The position numbers were made by a program, and so were the translations under genes. A stretch of DNA of 64,000 nt from Trametes villosa (taxonomy: Eukaryota; Basidiomycota; Agaricomycetes; Polyporales; Polyporaceae), in contig PUDQ02000001.1 of the NCBI GenBank assembly GCA_002964805.2, positions 8,828,001 through 8,892,000 on the forward strand. The letters run 5' to 3'. This document shows, piece by piece, positions 57,464-64,000 of the stretch (positions within the stretch are counted from its first letter, which is position 1; every line of letters begins with the position of its first letter). The notes under the pieces are model-generated. The model had not been told where the DNA came from. It saw nothing but the letters and a program-made list of their open reading frames with translations, and did not search any database.

Positions 57464-58205
57464 TCGATGTTTTTACATACGTAGCGCTGCTAGGATCTCG
57501 TGCCAGTGCGTACGACCACCTGTATTACTTACTTCCGAGCGCGGGCGCTGGGATACTTATGACGGGTAGACCGTAGTTGGTGGCTGTGCTTACCGTGTGG
57601 CGTTGTCAGCGAGCTCGTCGGCGACTGACGAGGACCTCTCTCGTCGCCATCTCCATCATCTTGACCGGAACGAAATGACCCACAAGACGTCTGTACACGA
57701 CTCAACCTACTGTTTCAAACTGCCGAATGACATAAACCAGGTCGGATCTCACTGGAGGCCCTATCGCACGGCGCACGCGCTTTTGACCTCCAGTTTATGG
57801 TCCCCGCGTTGACTACGGCCTCTACGTACATGTTCACTTTCAGTGTCTTCCGCTCTCCCTGGATACTGAGTAGAGGGTAGGATCCTGAGTGTGTCCAAAG
57901 GGCCACTATGCGTACGAGCCCAGGTGTTGTGAGTATCATCCGACTACCGGCCATGGCGTTGTTATGCAAGACAAAGCATTTGTGAGTGCGCCAACCTGGC
58001 CTATTGTTTCCGTCTCCGGTAACACTGACGCGTTCTCCGCCCAGACACACCAGATTCGGGTCTCGCGATCTTCCGTATATCCGTGCATCTTAGCCACAAA
58101 GCAATGTCTTTCGGGCGCTTTAGTGGTTCCATTTGTCTAGCGCAACCACCATCCTCCCCGCCCTCGGGCCTCCGGACAACCACATCTCGTCCGGACTCTA
58201 CGGCT
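57464..58205. other. Spacer between cupredoxin and FunK1 genes
   Basis: Holds the cupredoxin 3' UTR and the FunK1 promoter, both on the plus strand. In-frame ATGs at 58083 and 58104 could extend the kinase slightly. No other gene was recognised. Confidence 0.4.
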
Positions 58206-60885
58206 ATGGCTCATAACTACGGTGCATCCACCGTGCATGTAGACCTAGACGAGTTTGAGGAGCGCTTCCTACCGGCCTCCTGGACGCTCCGCAACCGCTC
58301 TCAGGCCTTGGCGACTGGCTTCGTCTCGGACCTCTCAAGGCTACTCGCAGGAATAAGTGAGTCACGCCAAGACCGCAGAGAGAACATTGGAAACATCATA
58401 GTGAGTCACTTCTGTTTCTGGTGGAGGCGCTGTTGTACGAGCCCGTCCCTCTAGCTCACAGCAATCAACGGCCACAATCTCGCGCAAGGCCACCGGGCCC
58501 GCGGATATCACTACGCAAGCGAGTCGCGGAGCCCTGAGGACGACACGAACATCGCGCTGCTCTATCCTAAAGAACACACCCCCGCCGCGCATACAGAGAA
58601 GGAAGATTGGAGCCGGGTGCAGATGATCATACAGTTCGAGAGTGGGGGCGCACGGTACGACCCGTTCGATGACGATGGAAACCGCGTGGCCACAGACCGC
58701 TCGAAGCCCTCGGAGCAAGCTCGCACGTCCGCGCTGAACCAATTCATATGGTGCGCGACCTCGACATTCAGGCACCAACATCGTGTCTGCCTATTGGCGC
58801 TATACCTCAACGACCGCCACCTTCGCGCGATACGCTTGGATCACTCCGGCATCGTCATTTCCCGGCCTGTCGACTACATCAAGCACCCCTCTCTCCTATC
58901 ACGCCTTCTATGGCGCTTCGCGCACCTCTCCGACGCGCAGAAAGGCCTCGACACAACCGCCACCAGACTAGACGAAGGATCGGAAGACTACAAGCTGATG
59001 GATGCTCTAGGAAAAGCGAACGAGGAGCTCGATGTCGACTACGCAGAAGGAGATACACTCCCGCCCTTCACTCCGCGGCGTCGCGCGACATCGCACACCA
59101 ACTCCTTAAACTCTGCGCCACATTCAGCCGCCACCACCGCCTCTCAGGACGAGGCGTTCCCACCCACGGGCGACCCCCGAGTGTTCAAGTATGTCCGGCG
59201 CGCGTTCAGGAGGTCGCTCGGCCCGGACTGGCCACGATACCGCCTCAAGGTCGGCGATGAAGGAAGGGAATTCCTCGTCGCCACGCCCGCGACCGTTTCA
59301 GCCTCGGAACTGTTCGGACGCGGCTGTAGAGCGTACGTTGCGGTCGACTGCGCAACACACCAGTTCGTATGGCTCAAGGACTCGTGGCGGCCGGCGAGTG
59401 AGCGCAGTCGACCAGAAGGCGCAGTCCTCGCGGCCTTTGCGGGAGACTCGAAGCTCCACGTTCCGACCCTCGTGTGTCATGGATACGTCCGCCAAGAGCA
59501 CACGACGGAGTCTGGATTCCCTATGTTGTCTCCCGTGCAACTGCAGAATGCCCCGTCTGCGCTGGGTATGGGCTCGCGCGTGCGCGGAGAATCGCCAGTC
59601 ATAGGCATCAAGCGCTCTCGAGACGACGACTCTGAAGTACAAGCACTCCAAGAAAGCCCGAAGAAACGGACGCGACGCGAGACGCCGTCGCTACCTGCCT
59701 ACGGACATTATCGCCTGGTGGTCAAGGAAGTCGCCATGGACCTCAAGAACTTCGTCTCCGGCTGGCAGTTGGTTAGGCTGATTCTCGAGTGTGTGAGGAG
59801 TGAGTAGCATGTTTGCTCCGTTTCCGCTTCCAGTTGACCTAATGTCCTCTGATAGCACACGGGAGGGCATACAAGGAATACGGCTTGTTACACGGTGACA
59901 TCAGCCCGGGGAACATCCTCATTCATCCCACGATCTCTCGGAAAGACGGAAGGGAGGTCGTTGTGTGGCATGGTATGCTCATCGACTGGGAGCTCGCTCA
60001 TGGTGTGCGTGACCCCAAACCCAGGGATGACGATGGTCCAATCGTGAGTGTCCCTCTGCTCCCAAGCCACCTCCTTGGTTCTGATCGTCTCATTAGCTGA
60101 GTTGGGAATACGCGTCTATCGAGCGTATCAACAACCCTCGGAATACGGGCATCGTCGAGGACGAGCTCGAAGCGTTCTTCTACGTCCTCCTGTGGTACGC
60201 AGTCCGGTACCTGCGCCACACCCTCCCCCGCACGTCCGTCACGCCGTTCGTGACGGAGTTCTTCGACACCTTCAAGAGGTATCCCAACGGCCGCATCACC
60301 TGTGGCGACTTGAAGCATGACACAGTCATGAACGCGCGCTTGCAGCACCGCGACGGCACCGCAATTCTGTTCTGCGACGACGGCCGCGCGCCCGCGCACC
60401 CCCTAAACGGCCTCCTGCTCGAACTCCTCAAGCGGTTCCAGGCGCGGTACGCTGTCATGCAATGGGACAGACACGCGCAGACGTACGGGGAGCCCGGCGC
60501 AGTAACAGCGCAGAATCCTCTGAAACCAACTATCGCCACCGCCGCAGGTCGACCGGTGCTACGGGAGACGCAGAACCTCAACTCGCGCGGTCGACTGGCG
60601 CAGGCGACTGGGAGCTTGCACGCGCCCTCGGCGAAGGCACGCGAACTGGCCAGGGGCCTGCAGTCGCACAAGGCCGTGGTCGCGCTGTTCTCGGAATGGG
60701 TGTTGAAGGGATGGCCGTTGCGCGACCGGGTTGGCGACAAGCTGTCGAACAACTATATCTATACGCGCCGGTTCGTCGACGTGCCCACGGTCGCTATTGG
60801 TTGTGGCGAAACCCAAGGGCCTGCGGACGATGTGCAGAGGAAACGCAGCAAGCTTGTCGAAAACGGCGATTCGATGACGCGTTGA
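58206..60885 (+). CDS. FunK1 family fungal-specific protein kinase
   Basis: Member of a kinase family expanded in Agaricomycetes, with divergent active-site motifs. The chosen start gives MAHNYGASTVHVDLDEFEER; upstream ATGs remain possible. The N-terminal part includes FIWCATSTFRHQHRVCLLAL and LDHSGIVISRPVDYIKHP, features of FunK1 proteins. A conserved lysine region lies around QFVWLKDSW. The catalytic loop reads GLLHGDISPGNILIH (HGD for HRD) and the metal site LIDWELAHG (D-W for DFG), both usual in this family. After an intron come SWEYASIERIN and VEDELEAFFYVLLWYAVRYL, the family's C-lobe motif. A predicted nuclear basic block KKRTRRE lies in the insert near 59665. The tail is basic and disordered, ending GDSMTR at 60885. 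About 800 residues, three or four short introns. Substrates are unknown. Confidence 0.88.
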
Positions 60886-63800
60886 CATGGAGATCCTGAC
60901 TCGGAGGATGGGCTGAAGGGTATACTTATCGTGAATTGTATCGAAGACAGTCTGTGTATATCTAGGTCAAGTCCCGTAGCGGTGTAGTACTGTAGTCTCG
61001 TTTTGTAGCATCGCGTTCGTCCTATCGGTTTGTTTCACGCCGCTACTCAATTATACTTGAGATGGTCGAGAGTTCTGATCTGCGCAGTGCGCCCACGACT
61101 GTTTGTAAGCATCCCAGCAGAGCGGCAACCGAGCGAACGCACCATGTTCTCACTCGTCCGCCGCCGCAATCAGGGAAGCCCCGCAAGTACACGGAATGCA
61201 CAGGTAGCCGCAGAAGACTCCGAAATTCCGGTTGATCTTGCTCGCGCCGGCGATAGTTCCTACGGAGGCGTAATACTTGTGAGTAACAACACCACGGCCC
61301 ACGACGAGCGCGGCGCCATACCAGCGACAACGTAAAGGTAGCCTTTTCCGATGGCTTTGGGAACCGCGAGAAGGGCAGATCCGACGCTATTTGTAGTGTG
61401 GTGAGCGAGCCGTACAACCTAAAATACACAGCCCGGTATGTCCGAGGGACTGCGGGGCGAGGGAAACGAACCTCATGTTGGGTATTCAGATAGCAGTAAT
61501 CGCTGTTTTGTTAATCCAAAGAAACGAGTGCAACCCCGGAGGATGTGGGCGCTGAGTGGCGGGAGTACAGAGTTTTGGGACGCGACCGCGTCGAGCTGCG
61601 GTATAAGGCTCGACGCCATCATACAGCACAGCCATGGTTCAGATCAGGCTCCACGAACCACGACGGTCGAGTAGGAAACGCATATGATGCGCATCACAAC
61701 TCGTTCGTAGTGGTAGCACCAGCTATTTCGGGCTATCACCCTACTAGCACCGCGTGCTCGCAGCTCGGATAGTTCAGCGATTTGGTCTTCGAAGATCGTC
61801 ACGTCTACAGAACCCGGAAATAGCTGCAGCGATCAATTTACTGCTGTACACTTCGATTTTTTGGACGGCGCAGCGTGTCCCCAGCACCTTAACCTCGATG
61901 AGAGTCTAGCGGGAATATCACTTTCTGAGCATGGACGGCGAACGGGGCGGGACGTAGCCGACCTGTAGCCGACCAGAGCAGCCCAGGCACTTCTTTGATC
62001 ATCGCATTCAGTCTTCGATGCTTCCCTGTAGCTACCTGTACAACCTATGCCGGTCTAGATACCAGCGTAGTCTTGAGCCGGGTCCGCTTTATAGCACCCA
62101 TTGATGTAGCTGTGCGACCAAATCAGCGCATGAATCTGATTCGAAAGTTACGTCACGGACGATGTCTTGAAACGGCAGATGGGCGTGTCGCAGGAGTTCG
62201 GAACCTTCGGAGTCAGCGGCATTCGCCGTCATCCAGGACTAATGGCAACTCGTGCCAGAGTTGAGCCAGTAGGTTTGGCTCGAGCGAGCGATATAGACGC
62301 TGCGCTGGTAGCCACCGTTCTATGCCGGATAGACGCATTGTGAAGCGGCGAAGCACATAGAACTGAACATACGCAGAAATATGCATCGGAACAGCTGAGG
62401 AGGAATAATGAATGATTTTTCCCTCTAGATCGAGGCGGTCGTCTAGCACGATGGAAACTCGATATCCGAAGCTGACCAGTCCCTGTTGCGGCGGTGCAAC
62501 AAGGACTGGTCAGCTTTGCTGGGAACGCGAGCATGAAGGTCCAGAGCATACCATTTCTGTCGGAAGTGTTGTATACACCGCTGAATCGCGGCTTCGCCGA
62601 TGGCTGAACACGATATGGTTTAAATGTCAAGTAGACTCTTGCATCGCTTGATAGCTCACCAGTTCGCGACCTACTTGATTGAACCTTCACGGGCAAGTTG
62701 ACGCCCATGATATCGCACCGTAGCTGCTGCCCGGTGCATGCTGTGTACGTGGACCTGGGAAACACAACGCTCAATGAGCCACGGACAAGCAGATGCGCAG
62801 TGCGGCGTGCTCGCCGACGCAGTGGAATAGCTTCGGATTCCTGTGGATGTGCCGCGCCCTACACACGCAGCGTTCGCGTTGTCCAACAGCTGGGATGTCA
62901 CCATAGTCACAAGATATCTGTGTTGTTGACCGTGTTCGACGCGTTAGTACTACCATGGATCTTGAAATGTAAGACGAGCGTACGCGCGGCCAACACCATG
63001 TTCGTTGGATTCCCAATAGCTTACATATTTCGAAGCTGCAGTTGACAAGACAAGAGCGCAGTCGCGCTGCCTCATATTCTCAGAGTAAGCCTGCAGCGTA
63101 AGCACGGGTGTCGGATATAGCTCGGAGCGTTTTCCAGCCCAAGCAAAAGGCGTGCTTGCCACGATCGCATTCTAGGTAAACGCGCATCACAGACTGGTTG
63201 TTCACGGTGGGAGCCATGGTCTCGGCGCGAAGCAGTTCACAGGCACTCACCAGCGTTCGACAACCTCCGGAGAGCTGAGATTCCGCAGCGGGTTCATTCT
63301 GCGAGGAGTAAGTGGCAGGCGCGGGAGGTGTCCGCCCGGGAGAGAGGCCTCCGACGTATGTTTTGTCCCAGGGCCCGGCCGGAGCAGGCTGCAATTCCGA
63401 TATGACCTGATAACAATGCTTCAGCCCGGCCAGTCAGATGTATTTCGTTGTGCTCAATCTGCGAACGCCTCTCCGTAAACGCTCCCGGGCGGAACGTTGC
63501 CGCGAGGGGTTCACATGGAGGCTGAAGATCTCCGGCCTTAGCTCCGGACGCACTGTAAGCACGGCTGATGCGGGGTGGTGTTCTCGGGGAGGAGCGCAAG
63601 CCACAAGTCCGAGGACACAGAGCACAGAGCTGCGAGCAGTGTTTTTTCTCCGCCGGGAGGGGCGACGAGGCCGAGCGGGGGTGTCTTGTATGTTGGCGGA
63701 AGTTTCAAGTTGGTGTCAGTGCACCGATCAACGAAATAGGGATAACTGCATTTGGGAGCGCGTGAGCCACGTGGGGCGGTTACCTAAGGCGGCCTGTACT

Positions 63801-64000
63801 GAACGCCCGCAAAAATGGCTCAGCCGCCGATCTACTCAACGCCGATGGCACGACCTGCAGTGGCACTCCTGCATCTGCCCTCTGTCTTGTTCCTGTTTCC
63901 CAAGACGCTGGCGATCCGACGTCCTGGCTTTAGTAACGAACACTCCGGACGGTGCCCCTCTGTGCGCGGACCACTGACGGGATCATGGCTGGTGACAGAG
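60886..64000. other. 3.1 kb region without a recognised gene
   Basis: Downstream of the FunK1 stop and to the window end. Several 100-180 codon frames on both strands lack recognisable domains, and splicing could not be traced. It contains the hairpin at 62469-62516. A decayed mobile element, non-coding transcripts or a fast-evolving gene are all possible. Confidence 0.4.
62469..62516. repeat. Near-perfect hairpin: 21-base arms, 6-base loop
   Basis: Left arm 62469-62489, loop GGCGGT, right arm 62496-62516. The arms pair at 20 of 21 positions, with one mismatch within the arm. The core is GCTGACCAGTCC and its complement. Such a stem could be a foldback RNA, the end of a foldback element or a cruciform. 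Confidence 0.9.

Noticed and set aside
1..64000. tRNA, rRNA, CRISPR arrays and viral or plasmid genes
   Set aside because: I looked for T-loop motifs, spaced repeats and typical proteins on both strands and found none convincing. A covariance-model search would be needed to exclude small RNAs.

Overview
The window is nuclear DNA from a filamentous basidiomycete, most likely an Agaricomycete; a polypore-type fungus is plausible but not proven. The evidence is a GC-rich sequence, genes broken by many short GT-AG introns of about 50-60 nt, and families typical of these fungi: a FunK1 kinase, a DUF6534 membrane protein, a cerato-platanin pair and a glutamic (G1) peptidase. Nothing prokaryotic, viral or CRISPR-like was seen. 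CDS coordinates run from start codon to stop codon and include introns; exon joins were deduced by eye from splice sites and family conservation.

Layout. 1-12.6 kb: the 3' part of a kinesin-3 (Unc-104/KIF1 type) gene cut by the window edge, then IMP3 (U3 snoRNP), a glycosyltransferase-like protein with a signal anchor, a delta-9 fatty acid desaturase fused to cytochrome b5, and the ARL2 GTPase. 13.2-18.5 kb: a secretion-oriented segment with two intronless cerato-platanin genes in the same orientation, a G1 peptidase divergent from the first, and a mitochondrial acyl-CoA dehydrogenase between them. 19.7-28.3 kb: Mediator subunit 13, divergent from a DUF2433 protein that carries an RRM-like tail. 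28.9-39.8 kb: an intronless PaiB-type split-barrel protein, the DUF6534 protein, mitochondrial aminopeptidase ICP55 and an amino acid/GABA-type permease. 39.9-55 kb: eIF5B, ADE2 (purine synthesis), RSA3 and URB1. 56.4-60.9 kb: a secreted or surface cupredoxin and a FunK1 kinase. The last 3.1 kb has no recognised gene.

Functional themes. Four genes serve ribosome production or translation (IMP3, eIF5B, RSA3, URB1), and ADE2 supplies purines; this is co-location in the genome and no polycistron is implied. The cerato-platanins, G1 peptidase and cupredoxin form the extracellular set. Several neighbours converge very tightly (desaturase/ARL2, G1 peptidase/acyl-CoA dehydrogenase, RSA3/URB1), so their 3' UTRs probably overlap.

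No clearly new multi-gene system was found. The best leads are the DUF2433-RRM protein, whose metallophosphatase motifs look degenerate; a long near-perfect hairpin at 62.47 kb; a perfect 22-nt palindrome inside an unusually long permease intron; the cerato-platanin/G1 segment; and a possible missed small gene near 9.3-9.8 kb.
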